DNA from: Lepas anatifera
Lineage: Eukaryota > Arthropoda > Thecostraca > Lepadidae
NCBI GenBank assembly: GCA_034440635.1
Contig: JAOTON010001584.1
Location: forward strand, 77,001 to 141,000
Reading direction: 5' to 3'
Length of the DNA: 64,000 nt
Made by a program: the position numbers and the translations under genes. Of the stretch, positions 50,242 to 62,649 are shown piece after piece (the stretch's first letter is position 1; the number at the start of each line of letters is the position of its first letter). The notes under the pieces were generated by a model. The model had not been told where the DNA came from and searched no databases. It worked only from the letters and a program-made list of their open reading frames with translations.

Positions 50242-51097
50242 TAGGGGGAAAGTGTGTGTATTGCGCCCCCCTAAGGGAAATCACTTGCTAGACGAATGTT
50301 TCCTATTCAATCTCGCTACTGTGGATTCAATTACAAAATCTGATCATTTTTTTCTTATTGAAAAAACCATTCCTGGCCTGAAAGTAGCGTGTTTTAAGAG
50401 TGAATTCCAATTTGAGTGAAACTATGCAAAGAGCGCATTTGCCAAGTGTGAGCGTAATTGCGCCCGGGGGAGGGCGCATTTAGATTTAATTGCGCCCTTC
50501 CCTCATGCCATGTTAAGTGAATGGCACGGCAGAAATAAACATTAGTATAAGAGCAAATGGGCTCGGCTATCTCCCAAACTATTAATCTGGAGGACCTGGA
50601 AGTCATTTTAATGTGGTATTCTTGCATTCACAATGACATGTAATAATAAAATCACACTCATACGGAAAGGATTTGGGTTTGATTTTTCAACATATATTTG
50701 GATAGGGCGCATTTGACCAGGGCGCAATTACTTTTTTCATTTAAATCAGATATGTCTACCTTAAAAACTCACCACCAGGGGGAATCTATAATTGTTGCTT
50801 TCAGAATATGCCATGCATTTCTGGCTTTGAAATTAAAACCATCGATTTTGGAATGTGACAGCCGTATTCTTATTTTTCGGGTTCATAAACCCGTGCAGAT
50901 TTAAGGAAGTACTTAATTTATTTCGCTAGCTGATTAAAATACATTCTTATGCACGAATTCACTGCAACGTTGGGAAAATGTATGGATTGGAGGTGAGAAC
51001 TGGATTAAGCAGCCCGAAACAATTTGCCACTAGTGCCTTTCTCTGTTATAAGGGGGGCACAATTAATTAGGGGGCGCAATACACACACTTTCCCCTA
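50242..51097. mobile_element. TIR element flanked by TA
   Basis: TAGGGGGAAAGTGTGTGTAT plus TGCGCCCCC at the left is mirrored at the right by GGGGGCGCAATACACACAC and TTTCCCCTA, about 28 bp differing by one G. The terminal TA on both sides suits a TA target duplication (Tc1/mariner-like preference). The interior has further GCGCAATTA-type words (near 50455-50500) and no transposase. It lies about 350 bp upstream of the innexin start. Confidence 0.75.
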
Positions 51098-51260
51098 CGC
51101 CTCAACAACTCCAGTCTGCGACCTGGGCTAACGCCCCACCGGCGCAGGAGGGCTGCATGACAATGTGCTGAAAGCAAACCATAGTTCTTTCGCAATGTAT
51201 CTCTTCATAAGCGTGTAGGTCAGTGGTATCATTATTTTCTCTGAAATAACTAATAAAGAG

Positions 51261-51340
51261 CACGCCCACCCCATATTCGAACCGTTCACCCCTGATAAAG
51301 AGACAGGGGATCTAACCACTATACCAGTGCGCCACATTCT
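51261..51340 (-). tRNA. tRNA-like sequence (Lys-like), probable pseudogene or SINE head
   Basis: On the minus strand ACTGGTATAGTGGTTAGATC is a good A box. CCCCTG-TCTCTTTAT-CAGGGG could be an anticodon arm with an enlarged loop (CTT if trimmed to 7). GGTTCGAATATGG is close to a B box. The acceptor stem does not close, so a functional tRNA is unlikely. Confidence 0.4.
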
Positions 51341-51566
51341 CCACCTTCCCACTAGCCCTACACCTGTGACCCGTCAGGTCACTGGCTGGTATCACTCAAC
51401 CGATGATGCCTTGACGCTGGCGCCGGCAGCTGTGTTCGTACAGAAAAGGCGCGATATAAAGGTGCTTCTAGAAGACGAACCAAACATTATTTTGGGCTGA
51501 AATTACTTGTACCCTCGACCTAGCACCCTAAGCTAGCTTCATGCCAAATTTCATCCACTTCCATTT
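51341..51566. other. Unassigned sequence
   Basis: Nothing recognised between the tRNA-like sequence and the large inverted repeat. Confidence 0.35.
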
Positions 51567-54415
51567 GGGGCATTCCAGGAAAAAACGACCAAAAAATATT
51601 TCAATTTGACACCACCATGTCTAGAAAAAATCTGAAACTTTGTCTCCGGGGTAGTTTTTATCCAGAAACACGCCTGTGAGAATCTTAGCCCCCTCCCACT
51701 AACGGTGACCGAGTTATAGCCCGAGGCATTTTCGGGAGGTCACCTTGTAGACTCTTCTTTGATGCTTCATAACTCAAAAACGCATAGCCTGATTAACAAG
51801 TTTTGTATATCATTGAACTCGCCTTGAATTATACTTTATTTTGAAGAATAAAATTTCAAAATTTGAAAATTTTTGACTTTTAATTTGTTTGACATTTTCT
51901 TTTTGACCTAGCTTGACCTTCTCGCAGTTGAAATTGATCTTTTAGACACCTCACAAAATTTTCATCATAAAATATCTTTCGATAGAAAAAATATAAAAAA
52001 TGCGTTCTTGCTATAAGTTCCAAATATTTAGCACCTAAGGTAGGTATGTAGACGGTTTTTGACCACTGTGGTAGTACAGCCTTATGTTTAACGCCGCAAA
52101 CATAGCGATTGCTTTTGTAATCGGTTGCTGGCAATCTTATTGCTTTGTCTTTACGAAATTTTCATCGTGCAAGTGTCAGAATTTATGACCATTAACACCC
52201 GCCCACCCGAGGGGGTGGGCTACCGGCCTCCTCAGGTCTCTATAGGTAATAAAAAAACACCTTCGCGCAGCGTCACCGTACTCCATCTACCTCTAACACA
52301 ACATTTTTCAACTTCTGGAAAAGTGATTTAGGTCAACTGGGAGGTGGTAGGTACCGTAAATACGGAAGGTCAGCTGGCAACTGACTGGTGAGGGGGTGAC
52401 CTAAGGTAGACGGTCGTCGTTATGCCTTGTGGGACTTTCAACTTTGGTTCCTTGATTAACACTTCATCGCGGGAGTTGCTCGTTTGCGTGGTGGGGTCAG
52501 GGTCTCCGTAAAAAGTCCCTTGATGACTCTAGTGAGACACCTACTCCTAAAACTGAACTGGCAAAAACTTGGACAATATTTATAAAAATAAAAATTGCAG
52601 CCATTAAAAGTGATACAAACGGATCCATTGTTTCGAGGGAGACGAGGGCAAATGAATTTATCAATCATGAACCTTTCAGCCTTAAACGAAAATTTACAAT
52701 GATGTCGCGACTTTATCCATAGTTGAAACAAGTATAACTTATCCTATGAGCACCACTAACTCACACAATTACATCGTTCCCGGAGATGGAAAAATAGTAT
52801 TAATACAAGGTGACCCAGTGCAGCACAGCATACGTTTGAGAAGATTCATGCAATGTAAACAAACGTGTCTGAAAGGTTTTGATTCCCAAAAAGTAATTTG
52901 AATCTGCTCATATATGCGAAAAATATCCTGAAATTGTAACGCATACGACTTGGTCACTTAAACAGGTTGCCTCATGATATTTTTACAAGGTGATCATTTC
53001 ATAGCTGACACGGATCCCAGAATCCCAGATGAATAATGACACAGTGCACTGGGAGTGATGCCGCTAAATAGCCAGTTTTAATCACTACCGAATATGTTAC
53101 CTGCAATCGTTTCGTCGTGCCACCTTTGAGGTTGCTCGAGGTCACAGTATTTCTTACAGGAACTAAATGGAAACCTAAATTTTGTGGCATAATAGGTGAC
53201 AGCGGAGAGCCGTAGAAAGAAATGTTCAGCATCATTAGAACGCTCTTGTTGAGCCCAAACGGATTATGTATCGTATAATATTGCCTAGTCAAAGTCAAAA
53301 TTAGCCTGCTTAAACCTAGAGCCAGGCTTAGGTCTGTATGGTAAAAAGAATATTAATCAAACTGCAGTGGCAAGTCAGACACCACAACGTAAAAATAAAA
53401 CATCCATCGCAATTCTCGACGATTCTCAATTCTCGCAAGTTATCAAAATTTATCAATGGCCCCATGCATTTCTAATGGAAAGATCATGACCCTGACCCAG
53501 CTCCCGGTTATCGATATAGAAATCCTGCTACGAAAAATTTTCTAAATTACCTTACTATGTAATTTGAATCTAACCACGATAGGCTAAATTTGATATTATT
53601 GATGCACCTCCCAAAGTTTTTTCGAGGTTAGGTCTCTTGACCTGGGTTGGCAGTCTGACCTGGTATGACCTAGACCTAAAATTTTGCCAGAAGCTGCAAA
53701 AATTTCGAGTTAGAGGTACCTGAAGTACGGTGGCGCTGCGCGAAGGTGTTTTTTTATTACTGCCTGTGGAAACCTGAAGAGGCCGGTTGCCCACCCCCTT
53801 GTGTGGGCGGGTGTTAATTCTCATATATTTTGAAGCTTACACGATGAAAATTCCGTAAAGACAATGCTATATGATTGCAAGCAACCGGTTGCAGAAGCAA
53901 TTGCTTTGTTTGCGGCGTTAAACATAAGGCTGTACTACCGCAGTGGTCAAAAACCGTCTGCATACCTACCTTAGGTGCTAAAAATTTGAAACTTATAGCA
54001 AGAACGCATTTTTTTCTATCGAAAGGTATTTTATGAAGAAAATTTTTTGAGGTGTCTAAAAGGGCAATTTCAACTGCGAAAAGGTCAGGCTAGGTCAAAA
54101 AGAAAGGTCAAACAAATTAGAAGTAAAAATTTTCAAATTTTGATTTTTTTCAAAATAAAGAATAGTTAACTACGAGCTCAATGATACACAAAATTTGTTA
54201 ATCAGGCTATGCGTTTTTGAGTTATGAAGCATCAAAGATGAGTCTACAAGGTGACCTCCCGAAAATGCCTCGGGCTATAACTCGGTCACCGTTGGTCGGA
54301 GGGGGCTAAGATACTCACAGGCGTGTTTCTGGCCCAAAAATACCCCGGAGACAGTTTCAGATTTTTTCTAGATATGGTGGTGTCAAGCCTTGGTCGATCT
54401 GTCCTGGAATGCCCC
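51567..54415. repeat. Large inverted repeat (arms about 740-770 bp, spacer about 1.3 kb)
   Basis: The left arm (51567 to about 52335) starts GGGGCATTCCAGG, and the right arm (about 53680 to 54415) ends CCTGGAATGCCCC. Arms match over long stretches in opposite orientation, such as GCCCGAGGCATTTTCGGGAG, GACACCTCA, and ACAGCCTTATGTTTAACGCC, with scattered differences and indels. The inner 140 bp of each arm is the end of the family D element. No flanking target duplication is clear. Confidence 0.85.
52192..53817. mobile_element. Family D TTAA-bounded element at the centre of the inverted repeat
   Basis: The ends TTAACACCCGCCCACCC and GTGTGGGCGGGTGTTAA are inverted, followed by a GC-rich hairpin block (GGTGGGC...GGCC), a TAATAAAAAAACACC block, and CGCGCAGCG. 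Near the right end AGGTCA hexamers appear as in families A-C. The middle (about 52440-53440) matches nothing else here and encodes no recognisable protein. Confidence 0.65.
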
Positions 54416-55608
54416 GTTAAAACCATGGTGAGAAACAAAGATGGTTCGAGAAATTTAGCACTTTGTAATACATTTTCCGACTAATTACTCAAAAGCCATT
54501 AGAGATAGGTGGGTAGTATACGTAAGTGAAATTACTGCAAGTAACTTTCCTATCCAGCCATGTCAATTCTGAGTTTGTGAGTGACATGAGCTCGGAACCA
54601 GGAAGCTGCAAATTAAAAGTTTTTTTACTCAAATTTTATTTATGCCTATAAAACAAAGAATTTCAATATTGCAATTTCCATCTCCATATATTATCAGGCG
54701 GAAGCAATGTTCTTTCGTTACCAGAAATGAAAACTCAAATATGTCAAATAGATTGCGAGATATTAACGTTGGGATGAAATGAACTAAAATGCAGTCTTTC
54801 GGAAGAACGCTAAAAACTAGGTCAACATTTTACGTTTTGCACTCAAAACTATGCCTAAGCACAAGAAAATTCACCTAGCTACCCGCACGTAACTGCCTTT
54901 CAGCTAACTGAAGCGTGCCTTCTGACATTTCGAGCGTACAAGTCGGCCATCAACTTAAAGAAGGTTTTTTGCTCGTGTGAGAAATACCGCGTTTTCGCGC
55001 AATAAATATTGTCGGACCAGCTCAATTTTTGTTCCCTAGCTGGCCCTTGTTACCTATTGAAAAGGACATAAGTTTCAAGGTCGTAGCTTAAGAAGTAAAA
55101 ATGAGAAAAATACAAAACAAAAAAGTTTGAGCCAAAATTTCTCAAGAACTATTTTGGATTTCGACTGGGGGCTTCCGTTTGGGAGTCTGACGTAGGAGGG
55201 CTATCGCCCTACAAAATTGCAGAGCTATGGCATCAATTCTCAGGACGGACAGACAACGACAACGCCAACCTCGGCCTGCAGCCTCGGCAGGTGCCGCTCA
55301 CGCGCAGGAGAAGCCGGTGACAAAGTACGTTAGCGAAACAGTTCGATTGACAGGCGAGTGTTTCCACTAGTTTGATACTTATAACAACGCAATTTTGGAG
55401 TTTTAGGTTTTGTGTTCTCATTATGGCTCCATTCAATCCCCTGTGTAAGCCCATGTTTTCCTATATTAGCATGTCTCTGCACACTGCATCACGTTTGCCC
55501 TCTGTTCATATCATCACATAAATAAACACACGTATAAAGTTTGTTTTTTTAAGTAAAGGCTGGGAATACCCAGAAGAAAGGAAATACAATATAAAATACG
55601 ATGGGTTT
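54416..55608. other. Unassigned sequence
   Basis: AT-rich, with no long frame. It may include further repeat sequence but I could not match it within the window. Confidence 0.35.
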
Positions 55609-55681
55609 CAGTGACGGATCTAGGATTTCGTTAAGGGGGGCCCAGGCTCGGAGGGCGCCGAACCTGGGGGCGCCGAACTTG

Positions 55682-56222
55682 AGGGGCGCCAATTTCAGTG
55701 GCGGATCTAGCCGGTCGGTTTGGGAGGAGCAAACCAAAGTCGAAAAGCAAAAAAAAACGTCACGCAGTAAAAAGCTGCGCTACCAATATCATTTGCCCGT
55801 AGAATTTTGGGTATTTGAGGCGAAAAGCCAAAAAATTTCACGGGGTGAAAAATATGGGCTCGAGATGCTTCTTCCTATCCAAGGCTGGCCATACTATGAC
55901 TTGCTATACTATGGAGGTCTGGCTATACTATAACTGAGAATTATTGATATTTACTCCATGATTCTGATGAAGGGCTGTGCCCGAAAATATAATCTTCAGT
56001 GTTTTTTACATTTCTGGATTCGAGGGGACAGGCCAGGGAACATCTTATCAACTTATGTTCTGTTTGAAGTTGAGAGTTGGAACACCAAAATCTTGCTTAT
56101 AAACTAAGAAGGAGTAGGGGAAAAAGGAGGTCGATCGCTTTGGGGGCGAAAACGCAGTTTTGCCCTGAGCTTTTTCGTTTGGGGGAATGCCTTTTTCCCT
56201 CCCCTTGGATCCGCCACTGGCC
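55682..56222 (-). mobile_element. CAGTGGCGGATC-ended element, second copy, with an internal insert
   Basis: The ends are CAGTGGCGGATCTAGCC and TTGGATCCGCCACTGG. In reverse it aligns with 11707-12108. A segment of about 180 bp (roughly 55887-56066) is extra; part of it matches 14010-14145. A further AGTGACGGATCTAGG end lies at 55608-55622, just outside. Frames 55601-55933 and 56048-56296 are repeat-derived. Confidence 0.75.
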
Positions 56223-56689
56223 AATTTAACACCCAAAAGGCGGCCAGTGTCAATGAAGAACGCGTTTAAAAAGGATTTGTAAATGCTTATTTTCATTAAA
56301 GCTTCCTCTCAGTGAGGACATGTTCACGTTTACCATCAAGCATATTTCGGGCCAGCTAACGACTGGTACCGTGGTAGAAAATGCTGAAAGCACCCACTGA
56401 CACTAACTGGAAGCACGATGAGCAAATAATACAGTTATATTCGGTCATGGTAAAAACTGAGGTGTCGTATCCACCACCTCCACTTATCACAGTTGTCCTG
56501 GCTAACGGCTCAATACTGAAATACCCGATTGACGCTAACCTGAGCCTCATAGGCCGCAGAACCTCTGCGAGCCTGGGCCCCTGAGTTTTCGGTGACTTCG
56601 ATGAAGTTATATCGAGTCCCCTCAGCTGATCTGGGACCGCTTTAGTTAACCAGGCTCTCACACTGAACTTGAAACCTATATGTCGCCGC
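56223..56689. other. Unassigned sequence
   Basis: Overlapping frames 56356-56661 (minus) and 56381-56584 (plus), neither recognisable. Confidence 0.3.
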
Positions 56690-57290
56690 TGAAGCCTATT
56701 AAGCTTTTTGGGCCCTTTTATTGATATAGGGCCCCCTCAACCGGTCCTGGGCCCTCTGAGCTAAAAGCTGGAGCTCTGAGCTCTGAGCCCCAAGCTGGAA
56801 TAGTGTCCCTTAAGCTGGTCGGGGTCCCCTGGGTTGGTACCGTTTTCGTTTAACTGATATAGATCCCTTCAGCTTGTTTGGGGCCCGTTGTGCTTATCTG
56901 GGCACTAGTTCGTCGAGGCACCCAGCTAGTCTGGCCCTATTAGTTTTATGGGCCTTCTGAGCTTCTGCAGGTTCCCCTCAGAGTGTCTGGGCCCCATGAG
57001 TTGAAAATTGGACCCCTGGGTTAGTTTTGGGTTCCTGAGCTTATTTAGAAACCGTTTAAATAGGTAGGCACTTCACGCTGGTCTTGAGAATCCTGTGTTG
57101 GCGCTGAGGTCAAATGAGCTCGTCGGGGGCCCTTATCTGGGGCCCCTTAACTGGCACGGACCCCTCAGCTGATTTTGGAGACCCAAAATCCCTCCTACCG
57201 GATTCCACCCACGCCAGATTTCCTGACTCCTGAGGGCCCCTGGGGGCCATTGGGGATTTTTCCCGCGATCAGCGCTAGGGCCCCTCCCCG
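56690..57290. repeat. Degenerate minisatellite, GGGCCCCTGAGCTG type
   Basis: Diverged units of about 25-30 bp with GGGCCCCTCAGCTGGTCTGG-like core. The most decayed of the four GC-rich arrays. Confidence 0.65.
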
Positions 57291-57699
57291 AGACAAAGCT
57301 TACAGCATGTCTCTGTGTATATACTCTAGCATCTGCCAGAGTTGAGCTAGAATCATTTTTAGGCACACTCCGCTTCCTCTCGTTACGGCGAATCATCAAA
57401 TAATGCATAATATGACTATACTAGGTCAAAACAAAAAATGACCTGACCTAAGGCTTTGGTCAAGGTCACCATTTAGCCTAGCATAATCAGCATGCATATG
57501 AATCAACTCACAATAGCAGTAAAAAATGGTATCAAAATACGGGTTTTATCAATATTTCCTGCAAAACAATTAACCAAAGTCTTAAAACCTGCTTAGGAAG
57601 CCCCAGATGAATTCTCAGAGGTAACATGTCTAAACTTGCAACATGAACCGATAAAGAGGCCTAGGATACCATGATTTGGGGAATCCGAAGGTATTCCAA
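57291..57699. other. Unassigned sequence
   Basis: Includes a GGTCA-rich patch (57424-57470). No gene recognised. Confidence 0.35.
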
Positions 57700-58110
57700 G
57701 CGGCGTCTGCAGACATAGAGCAATTTTTCGGCAAATTTCCGTTTTACCCCATGCATTTTCAATGGAGAGGTCATGATTCGTACCTGTCCCTGGGCCTTCG
57801 ATGGGAAAAATCCCGCAATAAATGTATTAGTACTTTTTGGGCCCATTATATGGTACAAGTTTGAATTCGATAGATTCACCCTTTTCGTACTTACGCCAAC
57901 TTAAGCATTTTTGGGGTGAGGTCACTTGACCTGCACTGGTGACCTGACCTGAGATGACGCAACCTTAAATTTTGAGGGAAAGTTGCGGAATTGATCAATG
58001 ATAAGGTGTGACAAGTACTGTGTCGCTTCGCGCCGACGTTTTTCTTGCCACTGGGAGACCTCGAGGGGGTGTTCAAGCACCCCCCAACGGGCCGGAACGG
58101 GGCTCGAATA
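57700..58110 (-). mobile_element. Family F element, copy F1, truncated
   Basis: The reverse strand reads a GGGGGTG-CTTGAA-CACCCCC hairpin, then AAGAAAAACGTCGGCGCGAAG, and CATCTCAGGTCAGGTCACCA. The layout and much of the sequence match family B from the GCAGAAAAACG block onward. Its terminal part differs and the left side is cut off, so the true end is not visible. Confidence 0.65.
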
Positions 58111-58140
58111 CTCTAGAACAGGACTGAGGCCAAAAGGGAA

Positions 58141-58370
58141 GGCTCTAAACAATGTCTGCAATTTTTGGGGTCAAGGTCCTTCATGGTCATTGACCTATTA
58201 CGGCACAACCCAACATATTATGCCTAATGTACGCTATAACTAGCGCTGTGCCCAAGCTTACCAATAACCTTTGATCAAGCCTTGATCATCAAGGCCAGTG
58301 ACCTTTAAAATTGACCTGTAACCTTGATCTAAACACTGAATAACCTTTACTTTGATATAATAGCATACGT
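58141..58370. repeat. AGGTCA-rich repeat fragment (similar to 23481-23900)
   Basis: GGTCAAGGTCCTTCATGGTC, then ATTGACCTATTACG and repeated TGACCTT words, match 23650-23890 in order. Confidence 0.5.
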
Positions 58371-58404
58371 CATAATAGGAATCGTAACATTATGCAACGT
58401 CATT

Positions 58405-61400
58405 TAGGGGCTGTCCAGGAGTACCTGTGCTCATCAGGGACACCTATGCTCTCTGGGGGGCCTTTGCTTCGATGAGGCACCTGTGCCACCCAGGGGCGCC
58501 TTCGCTCCCCAATGGACGCAACCTAGCTATCCAGGGGTATCCGTGCTGTTCCGGGGTGCCTTTGATACCCAGTGCCCAAGGGGTTTTTCTTATCCAGGTT
58601 CACCATGATATTGAGGGCGTATTTTTATTCAAGGTAACCTATACTACCCAGTGGCGCCTACCCTTGCAAGGGGCCCTTAGGCTATCCAGGGGCGGCAATT
58701 TGCTATGCATAGGCGCCCTTATGCTCTCCATGGGATCCTCATTCAGAGGGTGCCTCTGATATTCAGGGCGCTTTTCCTATCAACAGGGTACCTGTGCAAT
58801 CTTGGGGCTATTCTTATCAAGGGACACTGCTGTTATTCAGGAATACCTACACCACTGTCGAGGGTCGCCTTTGCTACCCAGAGGCGCCTTTACTTCTTAG
58901 GAAATTTGGCGCCCGTGCTTTAAGGAGTGCTTCGGCATCGATTGATTGCTCTATTATTGGGCTTAGGTGCACGTGAACCTTGAGCTCATGTAGCGCCCAA
59001 ATTGTTGCTAAGGAACGCTTATGCGATCAAAGGGCGCCTTTAATATCCAGGGCTTCTGTTTTATTCAAGGCAGTCTGTTCTATCCACGGGCATCTGATAT
59101 TTCGGGGGCGGTGCCTAGGTTATTCAGGAGGCGGTTTTTCTCCACAGGGCGCACTATTGCTTTCCAGGGGCGCCGTTACTGCCCAGGGTGTCTTTCTATC
59201 CAGGGGTGCATATGCTGTCTAGGTGTATTTTTCTATCACAGACATGATTGAAATACATGCCCCTACGTTATCCTGGGGTGCTTTTTGTTCCGGTGAGGCG
59301 CTATTTTTTCTTCCGGGCACCAGTTTATCCAAGGGCACCTATGCTGTCCAGAGAACCTTTGTTATCTAGGGCTGCCTTCGCTGTTAAGGGGCACCTTTGC
59401 TACCCAAAGGGAGCATTTTACTTTCCTGGAGTGCTTATTTCCATCTCAGGGGAACATATGCTATCTTGGAGCGCCTTTGCAAACATGGGGCGCACTTTTC
59501 TATCCAGGAACGCCTTTGAACTTGAGGGGGCGCCTCTGCAATCCAGGAGGAGCCCAAAATAGATGGAGAATAAGAATTCTGAAATAAGGCGCTCGAACAC
59601 TGAAATAAAGTGCCTAGTTATCAGAAAGAGGCGCTCATCTGCTGAGCGGGGAGGACTGCTGGTTGGTGAGGGCAGCGTTCTCGGAAACGGGGCGCACATA
59701 CTGAAAAAGGCACCCGGTTGCAGCGATGGAGCACTAAGCCTTCAGTTATAGGTTAATGAAATGTGGTTAAAGGCAGCCCATGCTCAAATTGAGCGCTCGA
59801 GCCCTGTAACAGAGCACGCGACTGTCAGACAGGTGTGCCAAACCATAGACAGTAGGGCAGCTGAAGATGGAAAGTGACACCTGTGATATCCTGGGGGCGC
59901 CTGTACCTCAGGTGAGGCGCTTGTTTTCTTGATCAGGCGCCTAGTTTATCCATGGCCGCCTATGCTGTCCAGAACATCTATTTCAAGAAGGGTTAACTTT
60001 GCTGTCCAGGGGCGCCTTTGCTATCCAGGGCGCATATGATATCTGTAGGGCGCTTTATGCAGAGGGCGCTTAGGCTGTCCAAGGGCACCTTTCTTAACCA
60101 AGGGCGCATTTTGCTTTCCTGGAGCGCCTATTCCTATCTAAGGGGTGCATATGTTATCTAGGAGCGCCTTTGATACCAGGAGGCGGCTTTTTGTCCAGGG
60201 GCGCCTTTTTTTGGGGGCGCTGCTCCAATGCAGGGCAGCTGAAGGTGGATAAGGGACATCTATGTTATACAGAGGGCGCCTGTACTTCCCAGTGGGGCGC
60301 TTGTTTTCCTCTCGGCTCCTAGTTTATCCAGGGGCGTCTAGGCCATCCAAAGGCGGTTTTTCTATCAAGGGGTGCCTTCCTAGGGGCGCCTTTGCTACCC
60401 AGGGGCGCCTTTGCTGTCCACAGCACTTAGGTTGTCTTTGCTGTCCAGGGCGCCTTTGCTATCTAAGGGTGCATATGACATCCGTAGGGCGCTTTTCCAG
60501 TGGGCGCCTAGGCTATCAAGGGCGCCTTTTTCTACCCAAGGTGAGCATTTTATTTTCTAAAGCGCCTATTTCTATCTAAGGGGCGCTTATGCTGTCCAGG
60601 GCACCTATGTTACCAAGATTTGCCTTTGCAGCCCAGGGCGCCTTTCCTAGCCAAGGGCGCATATGATATCCGTAGGGCGCTTCATCCAGGGGGCGCCTAG
60701 GCTATACAAAGGCGGTTTTTCTATCGAAGGGGTGCCTTCCTAGGGGCGCCTTTGCTACCCAGGGGCGCCTTTGCTGTCCAGGGGCGCCTTTGCTATCCAA
60801 GGGTGCATATGACAAATGACATACGTAGGGTGCTTTTTCCAGTGGGCGCCTAGGCTATCAAAGGGCGCCTTTTTCTACCCAAGGTGAGCATTTTATTTTC
60901 CTAAAGCGCCTACTTCTATCTAAGGGGCGCTTGTGCTGTCCGGGGTACCTATGTTACCAGGATTTGCCTTTGCGCCCAGGGGCGCCTTTCCTAGCCAAGG
61001 GCGCATATGATATCCGTAGTTCGCTTCATCCAGGGGGCGCCTAGGCTATACAAAGGCGGGTATCTATCAAAGGGGTGCCTTCCTAGGGCGCCTTTGCTAC
61101 CCAGGGGCGCCTTTGCTGTCCACAGCACTTAGGGTTGTCTTTGCTGTCCAGGGCGCCTTTGCTATCCAAGGGTGCATATGACATCCGTAGGGCGCTTTTT
61201 CCAGTGGGCGCCTAGGCTATCAAGGGCGCCTTTTTCTACCCAAGGTGAGCATTTTATTTTCTAAAGCGCCTATTTCTATCTAAGGGGCGCTTATGCTGTC
61301 CAGGGCACCTATGTTACCAAGATTTGCCTTTGCGCCCAGGGGCGCCTTTCTAGCCAAGGGCGCATATGATATCCGTAGGGCGCTTCATCCAGGGGCGCCT

Positions 61401-61880
61401 AGGCTATACAAAGGCGGTTTTTCTATCGAAGGGGTGCCTTCCTAGGGGCGCCTTTGCTACCCAGGGGCGCCTTTGCTGTCCAGGGGCGCCTTTGCTATCC
61501 AAGGGTGCATATGACAAATGACATACGTAGGGTGATTTTTCCAGTGGGCGCCTAGGCTATCAAAGGGCGCCTTTTTCTACCGAAGGTGAGCATTTTATTT
61601 TCCTAATGCGCCTATTTCTATCTAAAGGGCGCTTATGATGTCCAGTTCACCTATGTTACCAAGATTTGCCTTTGCTGCCCAGGGCGCCTTTCCTAGCCAA
61701 GGGCGCATATGGTGTCCGTAGGGCGCTTCATCCCGGGGCGCCTAGGCTACCCAGGGGCGCTTCATCCAGGGGGCCTAGGCTACTCAGGGTGCATTAGTTC
61801 CCCATGGCGCAATCTTGCTATCTAGTTGCGCCTTTTCTTTGCCGGGGCGCTTTTGTTAGCTTTCTAAATTTCATCTTCAA
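58405..61880. repeat. Large GGGGCGCC minisatellite, about 3.5 kb
   Basis: Units of about 20-24 bp with core GGGGCGCCTTTGCTATCCA repeat through 58405-61760, becoming irregular near both edges. A non-tandem piece occupies about 59550-59880. Frames such as 58427-58759 and 60262-60579 are repeat translations. Confidence 0.92.
60240..61740. repeat. Higher-order repeat of about 343-360 bp in the GGGGCGCC array
   Basis: GGTGCCTTCCTAGG recurs at 60371, 60731, 61074 and 61433 (spacings 360, 343 and 359). The blocks between share the same order of variant units, including GCATATGACATCCGTAGGGC and GTGAGCATTTTATTTTC. An earlier related pair lies near 59885 and 60255. Confidence 0.9.
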
Positions 61881-62029
61881 CATTTTACTGGGGCGCAAAA
61901 GACCAGTAAAGGCGTCTAGTGTTTGGGCAGGGCGCTTTGTCATGGTTTTAAGGAGTATGTGTTCATTCAAGTGGAATAAGTGGTGTCTACCACCTTGGCG
62001 CACGAAATGGGTACAGGCGCCGCTCATAT

Positions 62030-62128
62030 CGGGCGCCTTCGGCTCCCGATATGAGCTGAGCTTTACTGGGGCGCTTCGAGCTAAGGGGGCCCGGCCCCTG
62101 GGCCCCCTTGATCCGTCACTGATGGGTT
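62030..62128 (-). repeat. Transposon-like terminus TTGATCCGTCACTG
   Basis: CCCGATATGAGC inverted pairs and a GGGGGCCC-GGCCCC-GGGCCCCC stem precede TTGATCCGTCACTG. This is the same kind of end as at 12096-12108, and it closes the right side of the GGGGCGCC array. Confidence 0.5.
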
Positions 62129-62204
62129 TGCAGGTCATATTTCACCTTTACCTGCAGATTTTCAGCCAATTTAGCCTATTTGCTACTGAGTTTGATTCGA
62201 TTAC

Positions 62205-62649
62205 CCTATAAACCAGTGCACATGCGCAGTAACGTCTGCAGTGAATGAGAGCGAAGATACCGTTATAATTGACTGAAGCATGTTGGTATGCCGTGTGTTT
62301 GTCTCCAGGTCTAAATTATCCCTTATAGTCTTTTATTCCTTCGAATTCCTACTGCGCATGTGCAACACAGTGCAGCATCATAATACCATCAATTGAGATT
62401 TGCAGATATTATTCTGCTTTTACTCGCAAAATTTGAGCAAAATCGGTCTATTGGCTCCCAAGATAGCCTCCATGACCATAAAATCTAATGCGCATGCGCA
62501 CTGACCTTTGTAGTTAACAAGGGTGACAAAACATTCTTGCTAAATTTAAGCATGTTGGCTCTCCTCTGTCCATGTCCTCCTCTGAAATATCCTTAATTTT
62601 AGGGCTTATTTTCATAATTTCTACTGCGCATGCACAGAGCAGTGCAGCT
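62205..62649 (+). repeat. Repeat with recurrent TGCGCATGCGCA-type words, left part
   Basis: Related words appear near 62220 (CATGCGCAGTAA), 62350 (CTGCGCATGTGCA), 62489 (ATGCGCATGCGCACTGACC) and 62622 (CTGCGCATGCACAG), spaced about 130-140 bp. Sequence between them is partly alike. A matching unit resumes at 63700 after the family A insert. Confidence 0.65.

Noticed and set aside
55966..55995. Hammerhead-ribozyme-like core CTGATGA-hairpin-GAAA (also CTGACGA-hairpin-GAAT near 14023)
   Set aside because: Stem II can form, but stems I and III do not pair in either copy and the base after GAA is wrong in the 14 kb copy.
58405..61880. CRISPR-like appearance of regularly spaced short repeats
   Set aside because: Units are contiguous and diverged without unique spacers, and the window is animal DNA.
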